From Diacronema lutheri (Eukaryota; Haptophyta; Pavlovophyceae; Pavlovales; Pavlovaceae): a stretch of 64,000 nt of DNA. The notes under the pieces are model-generated. The model ran no database searches. It was not told the DNA's origin and saw only the letters and a list, made by a program, of their open reading frames with translations. Shown in pieces: positions 21,690-32,520 of the stretch. Position 1 is the first letter of the stretch. Each line of letters begins with the position of its first letter. Location of the stretch: positions 1,178,001-1,242,000 of the forward strand of contig JAGTXO010000003.1 in assembly GCA_019448385.1 (NCBI GenBank), in the 5' to 3' direction. Made by a program: the position numbers and the translations under genes.

Positions 21690-22580
21690 CGCGCCCCGCC
21701 ACCCCCAAACCCACCGACCGGGGCGAAAAGTACGTTGTTCGCGGTGCCGGCGCAGTCGATGGGCAGGGGCGGCGGGGCGCGCGGAACGCGGCCATCAGAG
21801 CGCGAGGGCGCAGCCGTCGCAAGCGAAGGTTTCGTCGTAGAGAAGGCCACGCCGCCGTCGCTCGTGCGGCCGTGCGCGCGCGCCCCGCCACCTCCAAACC
21901 CACCGACCGGGGCGAAAAGTACGTTGTTCGCGGTGCCGGCGCAGTCGATGGGCAGGGGCGGCGGGGCGCGCGGAACGCGGCCATCAGAGCGCGAGGGCGC
22001 AGCCGTCGCAAGCGAAGGTTTCGTCGTAGAGAAGGCCACGCCGCCGTCGCTCGTGCGGCCGTGCGCGCGCGCCCCGCCACCTCCAAACCCACCGACCGGG
22101 GCGAAAAGTACGTTGTTCGCGGTGCCGGCGCAGTCGATGGGCAGGGGCGGCGGGGCGCGCGGAACGCGGCCATCAGAGCGCGAGGGCGCAGCCGTCGCAA
22201 GCGAAGGTTTCGTCGTAGAGAAGGCCACGCCGCCGTCGCTCGTGCGGCCGTGCGCGCGCGCCCCGCCACCCCCAAACCCACCGACCGGGGCGAAAAGTAC
22301 GTTGTTCGCGGTGCCGGCGCAGTCGATGGGCAGGGGCGAGGGGCGGCGGGGCGCGCGGAGCGCGGCCAGCAGAGCGCGAGGGCGCAGCCGTCGCAAGCGA
22401 AGGTTTCGTCGTAGAGAAGGCCACGCCGCCGTCGCTCGTGCGGCCGTGCGCGCGCGCCCCGCCACCCCCAAACCCACCGACCGGGGCGAAAAGTACGTTG
22501 TTCGCGGTGCCGGCGCAGTCGATGGGCAGGGGCGGCGGGGCGCGCGGAGCGCGGCCAGCAGAGCGCGAGGGCGCAGCCTG
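21690..22580. repeat. Satellite array 1, 189-bp units
   Basis: The marker gggcgaaaag occurs at 21721, 21910, 22099, 22288 and 22484, giving three spacings of 189 bp and one of 196 bp caused by a 7-bp insertion. There are about 4.7 units with very few differences. Because 189 is 63 codons, several frames stay open through the array on both strands; I treat these as by-products. The unit is clearly related to the 192-bp unit of array 2 (shared core gtgccggcgcagtcgatggg). Confidence 0.92.
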
Positions 22581-22706
22581 GATGGCAAAGGCAGGCGTCG
22601 TCAAGGCAGCCGGCGTTTCGAAGCTGCCGGCCGGCACGGCCGCGCCGGCGCGCGCCGCGCCGACGGGGACCACGGTGCCTCGCAGCTGTTCAAAAGCCTT
22701 TATACG

Positions 22707-23069
22707 AACGGCGCTTACGTCAGGACAGCGGGGTCAGCACCAGCTGCGGGGGAATCGAGTAGCCACCAATGTCGTCGATCCCCGCGCGTCCCGGTCACCA
22801 GCGAGCGGGCAGCGAGGCCCTACGGGCCCAAAGGGCCCGCACGTGCCTAACCTCCGCGCGCTGCCGGTCGCGTGCCGCCGCCCGCGTGCAGGCGATACAC
22901 GCCGCCCAGGTCACCGCACGTGTCAGCGCCCGCTTCCGCCGCCCGGTCGGCCGCACGACGCGACGCCGCCCCTGCGCGCACCACCGGTGCCGCGAAGACC
23001 TCCCGGCCGCTGCCGGGCGCCACGCCACCGAGGGCGCCCAACCCCACCGGCGGAGCGCAGCACAACCCC
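22707..23069. repeat. Conserved leader segment of the 192-bp satellite
   Basis: About 360 bp ahead of array 2 is almost identical to 43490-43831 ahead of the second satellite copy, including the start cggggtcagcaccagctgcg. Its outer 37 bases (22707-22743) also occur inverted at 42290-42326. Array plus leader therefore behaves as one dispersed repeat. Confidence 0.85.
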
Positions 23070-24877
23070 GAGCACACCACGCCGCCGCCGCCCGTGTAGC
23101 CGCGCCCGCGCGCCCCGCCGCTCCCAAACCCATCGACGGCGGCGAAATGTGTGTGTTTCGTGGTGCCGGCGCAGTCGATGGGCAGGGGCGGCGAAGCGCG
23201 CGGAGCGCGGTCGCCAGAGCACGAGGACGCAGCCGTCGCGATAGAAGAAGAAGTCGTCGTCGAGCACACCACGCCGCCGCCGCCCGTGCAGCCGCGCCCG
23301 CGCGCCCCGCCGCTCTCAAACCCATCGACGGCGGCGAAATGTGTGTGTTTCGTGGTGCCGGCGCAGTCGATGGGCAGGGGCGGCGAAGCGCGCGGAGCGC
23401 GGTCGCCAGAGCACGAGGACGCAGCCGTCGCGATAGAAGAAGAAGTCGTCGTCGAGCACACCACACAGCCGCCGCCCGTGCAGCCGCGCCTGCGCGCCCC
23501 GCCGCTCCCAAACCCATCGACGGCGGCGAAATGTGTGTGTTTCGTGGTGCCGGCGCAGTCGATGGGCAGGGGCGGCGAAGCGCGCGGAGCGCGGTCGCCA
23601 GAGCACGAGGACGCAGCCGTCGCGATAGAAGAAGAACTCGTCGTCGAGCACACCACACAGCCGCCGCCCGTGCAGCCGCGCCTGCGCGCCCCGCCGCTCC
23701 CAAACCCATCGACGGCGGCGAAATGTGTGTGTTTCGTGGTGCCGGCGCAGTCGATGGGCAGGGGCGGCGAAGCGCGCGGAGCGCGGTCGCCAGAGCACGA
23801 GGACGCAGCCGTCGCGATAGAAGAAGAAGTCGTCGTCGAGCACACCACACAGCCGCCGCCCGTGTAGCCGCGCCCGCGCGCCCCGCCGCTCTCAAACCCA
23901 TCGACGGCGGCGAAATGTGTGTGTTTCGTGGTGCCGGCGCAGTCGATGGGCAGGGGCGGCGAAGCGCGCGGAGCGCGGTCGCCAGAGCACGAGGACGCAG
24001 CCGTCGCGATAGAAGAAAAAGTCGTCGTCGAGCACACCACACAGCCGCCGCCCGTGCAGCCGCGCCTGCGCGCCCCGCCGCTCCCAAACCCATCGACGGC
24101 GGCGAAATGAGTGTGTTTCGTGGTGCCGGCGCAGTCGATGGGCAGGGGCGGCGAAGCGCGCGGAGCGCGGTCGCCAGAGCACGAGGACGCAGCCGTCGCG
24201 ATAGAAGAAGAACTCGTCGTCGAGCACACCACACAGCCGCCGCCCGTGTAGCCGCGCCCGCGCGCCCCGCCGCTCTCAAACCCATCGACGGCGGCGAAAT
24301 GTGTGTGTTTCGTGGTGCCGGCGCAGTCGATGGGCAGGGGCGGCGAAGCGCGCGGAGCGCGGTCGCCAGAGCACGAGGACGCAGCCGTCGCGATAGAAGA
24401 AGAACTCGTCGTCGAGCACACCACGCCGCCGCCGCCCGTGCAGCCGCGCCCGCGCGCCCCGCCGCTCTCAAACCCATCGACGGCGGCGAAATGTGTGTGT
24501 TTCGTGGTGCCGGCGCAGTCGATGGGCAGGGGCGGCGAAGCGCGCGGAGCGCGGTCGCCAGAGCACGAGGACGCAGCCGTCGCGATAGAAGAAGAACTCG
24601 TCGTCGAGCACACCACGCCGCCGCCGCCCGTGCAGCCGCGCCCGCGCGCCCCGCCGCTCCCAAACCCATCGACGGCGGCGAAACGTGTGTGTTTCGTGGT
24701 CCCGGCGCAGTCGATGGGCAGGGGCGGCGAAGCGCGCGGAGCGCGGTCGCCAGAGCACGAGGACGCAGCCGTCGCGATAGAAGAAGAAGTCGTCGTCGAG
24801 CACACCACGTCGCCGCCGCCCGTGCAGCCGCGCCTGCGCGCCCCGCCGCTCCCAAACCCATCGACGGCGGCGAAATG
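23070..24877. repeat. Satellite array 2, 192-bp units
   Basis: The marker catcgacggc occurs at 23131, 23323, 23515, 23707, 23899, 24091, 24283, 24475, 24667 and 24859, a constant spacing of 192 bp, giving about 9.4 units. Units differ at a few sites (gaagtc or gaactc; cgcccg or cgcctg; ctctca or ctccca), and three carry gtgtag instead of gtgcag. That puts TAG in one plus frame and argues against coding in it, although three other frames remain open. I do not annotate a protein here. Confidence 0.93.
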
Positions 24878-24939
24878 TTTAATCAAGCTCCGCCCGCCCG
24901 GCGGCCAAAGCCAAGGGCGAGGAGGCGCTGCGAGCGCGT

Positions 24940-24940
<1 letters not shown>

Positions 24941-24989
<49 letters not shown>
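24941..24989. repeat. Poly-G tract, about 49 nt
   Basis: An uninterrupted G run just after satellite array 2. Confidence 0.9.
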
Positions 24990-24990
<1 letters not shown>

Positions 24991-25207
24991 GGCGAACGGA
25001 CGGCGGCGACTCGTCCTGTGAGCGCGGGCGCGCCGCGATTGCCGGATCTGCGAGCTCGAGTCTGGCGCTTGGCACGGTGCGAGAGTGGCATCGTCACTCA
25101 CCAGTCACCAGTCACTGTCTGCTTGATGAGAAGCGGAGAAGAGTGAGACGGGAACAGAGCGACGTCGGAGGCGCACAGCTTGTCCGTTGGGCACAGGCGC
25201 GCGGAGG

Positions 25208-26467
25208 ATGCTCTCATTGTTCAGCCTGATGCTGCGCGCCAGCCTGGGCGCGCGACCGCTGACGAGCGTCCTCGGCTCGTCCGTCGTCCGGCTCGGCGGC
25301 GTGCCGCGCCCGTTTGCGACCGTGCGGATGAGCGACGAGTTCAGCGGCGCGTCGTCCACGGGGCGCGGCGGGTATGGCGTCGCGCTGATGAACGGGCATC
25401 GGGACCCCGAGGCGGCGGAGCTTTCCGGCTCGCGCGCATACGCGTCCGAGGGCATGGACGAGGCCCCGTCGGCCAAGCAAGAGCAGTACGCGCGAGCAAT
25501 CGCCGAGAGGCTTGCGATCCCGCTCCCGGCCGACGCGCTCGTCAGCCGTCGGAGCTGCTCCGAGTTCATCGAGCAGCACGCGCCGGCTGGCACGGCGATG
25601 CCCACGCCGTCTGATAAGCAGATCATGTACGCTCAGCGCCTCGCCGCCGAAGCCAACGTCGACATTCCCGACGGGACGCTCGAGCGTGCCGACATGTGCG
25701 CGCGCTTCATCGAGGACATGCTTGCGCGCGCCGAGCCCGCGGCGTCGAGACCGCCGAGCGACAAGCAGCTGACGTTCGCGAACGACTTGGCCGTGCAGCA
25801 CGGCGTGACCGTGCCGCCGAACGCCCTCGCGGACAGCCGCGCGTGCAGCCAGTTTATCGATGAGCTCCGCCAGGGCGGCGGCGAAGCGGGCGCGTCCGGC
25901 GCGCCTCCGTACGCGGCGGCCGCACCGATGGCGATGGCGTCGCGGCCACCGACCGAGCGGCAGCTCACGTTCGCGCAGAGGCTCGCGTCGAACGCACAGA
26001 TCGAGCTGCCGCCCGACGCGCTCACCTCCTCCGCCGCCATCTCCGAGTTCATCGACTCGCAGCTCGCCAAGCCGAGCGACAAGATGATCCTCTACGCCGC
26101 TCAACTCGCCCGCGAGCGGCGCGTTGGGCTCGACAGCGCGGTGATCGCGGATAAGACAGCATGCAGCGCCTTCATCGACAGCCTGCTTGCGCAGCGGCTT
26201 GACGCGGGCGCTGAGACGCTCGGCGCACGCCCGTCCGTGCCGCCCGCGACGCCGTACGGCGCGGCGGGCGGTTACGGCGCGCCGGCGGCCTCGGCGCCCT
26301 TTGAAAACAAGGACGTGCACCCCTCCACGTGGGACATGCCAGGTGGTGGCCGCCCTGCGGCGCGTGCACACCCGCAGCCGCGCGTGCGTGCGTGCGCCTC
26401 GACCGCTGATGGTGCGCCCTTCCTCGCGTTTGCCGCGGGATATGTCGCGCAAGCAGGTCGCCGATGA
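25208..26467 (+). CDS. Five-repeat protein with mitochondrial-like leader
   Basis: 419 residues. The N-terminus (first about 40 residues) is rich in Leu, Ser and Arg with no acidic residue until SDEF, like a mitochondrial or plastid presequence. Then come five repeats of about 45-50 residues, each beginning with a P-S-x-K-Q-x-x-(Y/F)-A block, passing a short loop and ending in an A/C-S-x-F-I-D/E motif. They begin near residues 88, 135, 181, 241 and 284. I know similar short repeats at the ends of some organellar nucleic-acid proteins and bacterial topoisomerases, but cannot assign a function. A GT-AG intron at 26343-26456 (114 nt, in frame) would remove the low-complexity tail without changing the stop. 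A nucleic-acid-binding organellar role is a guess. Confidence 0.65.
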   Translation: MLSLFSLMLRASLGARPLTSVLGSSVVRLGGVPRPFATVRMSDEFSGASSTGRGGYGVALMNGHRDPEAAELSGSRAYASEGMDEAPSAKQEQYARAIAERLAIPLPADALVSRRSCSEFIEQHAPAGTAMPTPSDKQIMYAQRLAAEANVDIPDGTLERADMCARFIEDMLARAEPAASRPPSDKQLTFANDLAVQHGVTVPPNALADSRACSQFIDELRQGGGEAGASGAPPYAAAAPMAMASRPPTERQLTFAQRLASNAQIELPPDALTSSAAISEFIDSQLAKPSDKMILYAAQLARERRVGLDSAVIADKTACSAFIDSLLAQRLDAGAETLGARPSVPPATPYGAAGGYGAPAASAPFENKDVHPSTWDMPGGGRPAARAHPQPRVRACASTADGAPFLAFAAGYVAQAGRR

Positions 26468-26693
26468 ATGCGCCCGGCATTTGACACTCGATGCCGCGTG
26501 TGCGCATGGCCTCGCGGTGTGACGGGCCTGGATGAGGGCGCGCCGCACCGGCGCAGACGTGGAGCCTCCAGGCTCCAGGATCAGGTGACGGTCATGGAGT
26601 CAGCCTTGCCGCGCTGACAGACACTGTGCGCCCACGTTGGACGACCCGCGGTGGACGATTGTTTGTGCGGAGTTCCGCCCATGAGGCCTGCCT

Positions 26694-29600
26694 TCAGAGC
26701 GACCGGATGTCCTTGAAAACGCCCTCCCACACTGCCTCCTCGTCCGCCGCGCCGCGTGGCCAGCGGCTCACCAGGCCGCCCGCCGACGCACGTGCACGCG
26801 CCCCGCTCGCGTCGCCTGGCCACGCGCCGGCGGTGTCGGCGATGTCGGCTACGGGCTTCACTAGCGCGCGAGCGAGCGGCGCGTGCGCGAGCGCATCGTC
26901 GGGCAGTGCGGGCCTGCCCCCCACGCGCACTGTCGGCGCGCGCGCGGACGGACGCATGGCGCGGCCGCCGCCGGACGAGCCACGGGCGCGCGCGGCGACA
27001 TCGACCGCGTCGCGCGCGTGGACGCGATGCGCGCTGACGGGTGGCAGCGCGCGCGGCGCGGCGACGGCGAGCGCGTGGCCCACCGAGCCGGACTCGGCGC
27101 GAATGAGCTTGGACGCGGGCAGCGTGCGCAGCAGCGCGTGCGCGGCCGCCGGCTCGCGCTGCTGCAGAATGCCGAGGCTGCGCGACAGCTCTGCGCGCGA
27201 CGACTCGAGCTCAGCGTCGGCGGCGTCGCGCGCGAGGCCCTGCAGCCGGATCGATGCCTCCTGCACGGACTCGACCTGCACGCCAGCCTGCGCATGCAGC
27301 TTGATCTGCTGCAGCTGCAGGCCGAGCTGGTGCGCAAACGCCTGCGCGCCGGGCGCGCGTCGCGCCGGGCGCGCGCGTGAGCGCAGGGCGCGGCCGAGGC
27401 GGCGAACGTCGGCGGTGGTGCTGCACCAGGCCGCGCGCTGCGCGCGCCGCACGCGCCTCGAGGAATTCGCCGTCCTCCGCGCTGAAGGAGACGTTGCTGT
27501 CGCCGTCCGCGAAGGCGCGCGGCAAGTGCGGCGCATTGGGCGCGCGCGCGGGCTGGCGCCTGCCCGAGCACTGCAGCACGCCGACGACGTGGCGGAGCGA
27601 GTCGCGCACGGGCACGGCGAGCAGCGCGGACGCCTCCTTGCCGCCGAAGCGCGCCGAGAGCTGGTCGACCTGCGCGTGGAAGAGCGGGTGGATCTGCGCG
27701 TCCGCCGTCGAGACGGCGAGCCCCGTCGACGCGACGTGCCCGAGGATGCCGCACACCGGCGCATACGCGTCGACGAGCCGCCGCCGGCCACCCGGCGCGA
27801 GCGCGCGCCGATCCTCGGGGGCGGGCATGCGCGAGAAGAGCACGGGCGTGCCGAGCGCAAACGGGACCGACGCAACGTCGTGCGCGTCGACTTTGCGCAG
27901 CAGGTAGAGGTTGAGCTCGTGCGCGCCGAGCGGCGCGGCCATCGCGTGCGCCACCTCGAAGGCGCCGTCGTAGTTGGCGTACGTGCGCAACGTCGCGCGC
28001 GCCGCGGCGAGGAGCAGCGAGTGCCGGCCCGCGTGCGCGTGCGCGCGCTCGAGATCGGCAGCCGTCTGCCAGCGTGCGCGGTGCATGTCGACGCTCGCGC
28101 CAAGGTGCTGCGCGAGCTCGGCGAAGAGCTCGATCTCGGCCGCGCCGAAGGGGAGCGGCCGCTCGACGACGAGCGCGCCTACCATGGCCGCGGGCGCGCC
28201 GCCCGCGCCGGCCGTCGCTGAGCGGAGCACGACAGCGAATCGCGACGAGTGCGCCCCCGTGCGCGAGGCGGCAGAGGCGTCGAGCCGCGGCGTCGCGCAG
28301 CCGCACGCGCCGGCCGCCGCGCTGGCCGCCGCGCCGAGGCTCGCGTCGGCGCGTGCGAATAGCGCGCCACCCGCCGCGCCGTGCGCGAGCTCCTCGGCGA
28401 GCGGGCCGGCGCGCGCGCCGACGTCGCCGTCGGCGCCGGCCGCGCCCGCCGTCGGGTCGGCCACGTTCGCGACGACCGTGGCGCCGAGCTCGAGAGCGCG
28501 CGCGGCGAGCGTGATCGCGTCGTCCGCGCCCGCCTGCAGCAGCCACGCCACCTTGAAGCGCACCGTCTCCTCGCCCTCCGTGCCGTCGCCGCTGAGCTCG
28601 GAGCCGTGCAGCTGCGAGCGCTGCTCGTCGTGCGCGGGCCCAAGGGCGTGCGCGCCGTCACCGCCACCGCCGCCGATGAGCGCGGTCGTTTCGCGCGCGG
28701 CGTCGTCGCCGCCGTCGGCGCGGCCCGCGCCGCCCGTCGCCATCGTCGAGAACAGCTCGCGCCCGCCCGGGTCGCACAGGAATAGGTCGGCCGACTTTGC
28801 ATGAACGAGCGAGCGCGCGTGCTCGCGCACGCGCGCGCACAGCTCGAGCCAGCCGAGGTCGACGCGCATGCACGAGCGCGTGACGGCAAGCAGCTGCTCG
28901 CGCGTGCTGATCGCGCGCTCGCGCGCCGCGCGCTCGCCCACCGCCTCGTGGTGCAGCACGCAGCCGAGCAGGCACGTGCCTAGCTGCGGCGCGAGCGCTG
29001 AGGCGATCGCCTCGTCAGCCTACGCGCGCGCGGCGAAGGGCGAGTGCGGGCGGGCGCGCGCACGTGCGCGTGCGCACGCCACCGCGTCACGGGCACGCCG
29101 GGCGCAGCGCGGCGCGCGCGCACGACCGCACACGAGCGCGTTGCGCGGACATGCGTGAATGCGCCAATCTCGTCCGGCTTTGGGATGGGCTGAGCGGCAC
29201 CTTCGACGACGCGATTGGCGAGTGCAATGATGCCGAGCAGGGCGCCGCTCGCGGAGAGCAACGGCTGCAGCAGCAAAGAGCGCAGTCGCGCGGACGGCGG
29301 CGCGTCGATGGGCCCCGAGCGCAGCGCGAGCGCCGCGGCAATGTCGATGCGCGTGCGCACATCGAGGCGCGCATCCGCGTTCGCATCGCGGATTGACACG
29401 CGCTCCGCGCGCCGCGCGAGCACACCGAGCAACCCCCGGTCGGCGGCAAGCGTGCGCACGCCACCCGAGCCGTCGGGCGCGCGCGCAACGAAGACCTTGT
29501 CCGCGCTGCGCAGCACGAGAAGGACGGCGCCCTCGGCGCGCACCCATGGCGGCGAGTGATTCGGATCACCGACAAAAGCGCCGCCGCCGAGCGCGCCACC

Positions 29601-30388
29601 GCCGCCGCCGAGCGCGCCACCGCCGCCGCCGAGTGCGCCGCCGGCGGCCACGCGCGCTTCGGCGGCGCCGTCGCCGCCACCGACGGCGCCCGCCGCCACG
29701 GCGGCGCCCACGCCGCTCGCATCGCCCGCCTCGGCGGCTCGGTTGGCCGGCGCTCCGGCGCCGAGCGACAAGTGTCTGCGGACAACGTGCGCGAGCGCCT
29801 CCTCCGAGAGCACGCCACCGAGCGCGCGCGCGAGCGCGTTGCTCGCCGCATGCTCCACGGCAGCCGTGCGCGCGAGGCGGCGGAGCGAGCCAATCTCGTG
29901 CCGCGTCGAGAGCACGGCGAGCGCGTTGGCCGCCGAGCGCGCGAACGCGTCAGCGAGCGCGACATCTGATTCGCTGAAGCCGCCGCCCCCTTGCTTGTTC
30001 GCCCACTGCACGACGCCCGCCAAGACCTGTCCGCGGGCGCCCGTCCCGCCCGCCGTGCCCATCGCACCGCCCGCACGGCCAGCGCGCGCACGCGCGTGCG
30101 CGTCGCTGCCCGCGGCCACGGCAGCAGTCGCCGCCATAACGGACGGCTCGGCCGGCGCAGCGGCATCTGCGGCCGCTGCGGCCGCCGCCGCGCGGCGCGA
30201 TGCACGCCGCGCGTGGCGCGCGACCGCGCGCTCGGCGCGCGACGCGGCGCGTGCAGCGATCGCGCTGCGGACGCCCTCGTCGTCGCCGCCGGCAGCCGCG
30301 TCGGCGAGCGCGTCCGCTTCCGCCTCGGCGGCGTCGTCCGTCTCGACGGCGTCGTCGCGCTCCACCTCCTCCGCGCTCGTGAGCTCAA

Positions 30389-30425
<37 letters not shown>

Positions 30426-32432
30426 TCCTCCTCCGCTGCCGCCGCCGCCGCCGCCGCCGTCGCCGCCGCCGCCGCCGCCGCCGTCGCCGCCGCCGCGGCC
30501 GCGGTCCGCGCCATCGTCGACCAGCGCGCCGCGCACGAGGGCCGCATCGAAGAGGAGCGGCGCGCAGAGCATCGACCGAGCGCCTCCGCGTGCAGGCAAC
30601 GGTAGCTCGTCGAGGTAGTGGCCCAGCCCGGACTCGTCGCGCTCGCCCTCGCGCGCGCACAGCGCGAGGCCCGCCGCCATCGGCGCCTCGAGGCCGGAGA
30701 ATGCGCCCAGCGGTGGAGCGGGCGCACCCGGCGCGCATACGACCAGCCAGCCGCCTTCAGCTTCAAGGCCAGTGCGCGCACCCGTCTCGACGCGCTCGGG
30801 TGTGCCCGCTGTGGTCAGGTAGACGTTGCAGCTCTCCGCGGGCACGAGCGCGGCCGCCGCCGCCCTCAGCTCGCGCAGCGCGCGCGCCATCTGGCCGCCG
30901 TGCCGCAGCGCGCGCACCGCGCGCCGCGAGCGCACACGCTCGGCCGCAAGTGCGCGCGCGGCCGCGAGCGCGCTCGCGCCGTGCGATGCGACCATCTGGA
31001 GGAGCGCGATGTCGTCCGCACTCAGTCGCGCCTTGAGCTGCGGCGTGGCGGCGCCGGGCGGAGCGCCCGCGCCGCCGCGCGCGCCGGCAAACGACCGGTG
31101 TGCGCCGATGGGCGTCGTCGCGCTCGGCTCGGCGGCGAACGGGGCCGCGCCGCTCTCGCCCGCGGTCGGGGGCCCGACTGCGCGCGTGTCCGCGCCCGTT
31201 CCGCCGGAATTCGCCGCGTGCGCCTGCTGCTGCTGCTGTTGCATAGCGGCGCGCGCCGCACGCCGGCGTGTGCGCTCCGCGTCCACCTCGTCCGCCGGCG
31301 GCGCGAGGCCGAGCACGACCTGCAGCACAGCGAGCGGCCTCGTCGTCGCGCTCGCCGCGCCGGCCGCAGGCACCTCACCGGCACCGCCGCGATCGGCCGC
31401 GCGCGCGCGGCCGGCGTCAGCGGCGACACCGCCCGCGCGCATGGAGCCGTTTTGGCGCGACGCATCGGCCGGACCCGCCGCGTCGCCATCGTTGAGCGCG
31501 GGCTCTGCCGCGCACATTGGCACGCACGCGATACAAGACACGCCGCGCTCGCGCGCGCTGCTCATCGCGAGCCGGTATCCGCATGCCGCCGCGCGCTCCT
31601 CCGCGTCGCGCGTGTGCAGCGCATGCACGAAGAAGGCGGCCGCACCCGGGACGAAGGGCGGGCGCACGAGCAGCGCGGCCCCGTGGCCGGGCGCACCGAC
31701 CACGCCGTTCTCGCCGCCGTCGGGCGCGCGCAACGCGCCGGCATCGAGCGGTGCGAGCTCGCACAGCGTCAGGCTGCCGAGCCCGTCGTCTTCCTCCTCC
31801 GCCGCCACCTGCACCGTCCCCGTCAGCGCGCACTGCCCTGCGATCGGCAGCCGGTTCGCAGGCATCAGCAGCGCGGGCGAGAGCGCGAGCGCGAGCGCCT
31901 TGCCGTGCGCGCCCGAGCCGAGCGGGAGAACCTCGGCGGCGGAGGCGCCGCACACCTCAAGCGCGGCAAGCTGCACGTGCCGCACCACGTCCGCTGGCGT
32001 GCGCTGTAGCGAAATCTGCGCCACCACCTCGAGGAGCGCGTGCAGTCGTGACGCGATCGTCGCGGCCGAGCGGAGCGCCAAGCGCGCCTCGTCGCCCTGC
32101 GCGTGCGAGACGGCGCGCACGACGGCGCTGAGCGAATGGCGCGCAACGTGCGCAATGTCGAGGCCCTGCACGCCCAGGCTGAAGTCGGCGTTGTTCTGCC
32201 GCGCCGCAAGCGCCGTGTGCAGCTGCGCGGAAGCGCGCAGCAGCTGCAAGCGCGGGTGCGGCGGCCGCCGCGCGCGCGCGCCGCGCACACGGGCCTGGAG
32301 GAGAAGCGCGGCCGCGTTCGCCCTCCTGAGCCACTCTGGGTTGCGCTCCAGCGCCACGAGCGGCAGCGGCGGCCCGTCCTTGGGCCAACCGTCGCCGTGC
32401 GCGGCGGGGCCGCTCATTCGCTCCGCGCCCAC
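26694..32432 (-). CDS. Large multi-GAF-domain protein without visible effector domain
   Basis: Three exons, 32432-29151, 29019-27457 and 27341-26694, all join in phase 0 and give about 1,830 residues. Intron 1 is GT-AG (131 bp). Intron 2 fits only as GC-AG (115 bp): the join gives EFLEAFAHQLGLQLQQ, the expected end of a GAF domain. An IQ-like segment (LLLQARVRGARAR) lies near residue 45. I count about five GAF-like units; their ends show the typical pattern, for example VVQWANKQGGGGFSESD and IGAFTHADEAIASALAPQLG. A poly-Gly tract from a CCG repeat (30390-30500) interrupts the second unit. The C-terminus is a coiled coil and disordered tail. GAF domains bind cyclic nucleotides or other small ligands, but I see no phosphodiesterase, cyclase or kinase domain. 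Confidence 0.75.
30389..30500. repeat. GCC/GGC trinucleotide repeat within the GAF gene
   Basis: A CCG-dominated stretch encoding a long Gly tract on the minus strand; likely length-variable. Confidence 0.85.
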
Positions 32433-32520
32433 GGCGAGGTGGCGTACGTAACGTCACCTTGAAGGTTTTAAAAGTCTCCATTTTAAAAGTTCTCGCGAGG
32501 GCGAAACGCCCGCTTGATCA
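32433..32520. promoter_or_regulatory. Divergent promoter GAF gene / RING gene
   Basis: Only 88 bp separate two start codons on opposite strands. The segment holds two copies of ttttaaaag (about 32466 and 32482) and an acgtaacgtcac string resembling a CRE/bZIP-type site. The regulatory role is inferred from position. Confidence 0.5.

Noticed and set aside
21690-24877. CRISPR-like array
   Set aside because: Units are 189-192 bp and almost identical throughout, with no short repeats separated by unique spacers; the setting is eukaryotic.
21203-25021. Very long open frames through both satellite arrays on both strands
   Set aside because: The 189- and 192-bp periods are multiples of three and the sequence is GC-rich, so open frames appear in several frames at once; no start, splice or family evidence favours one.
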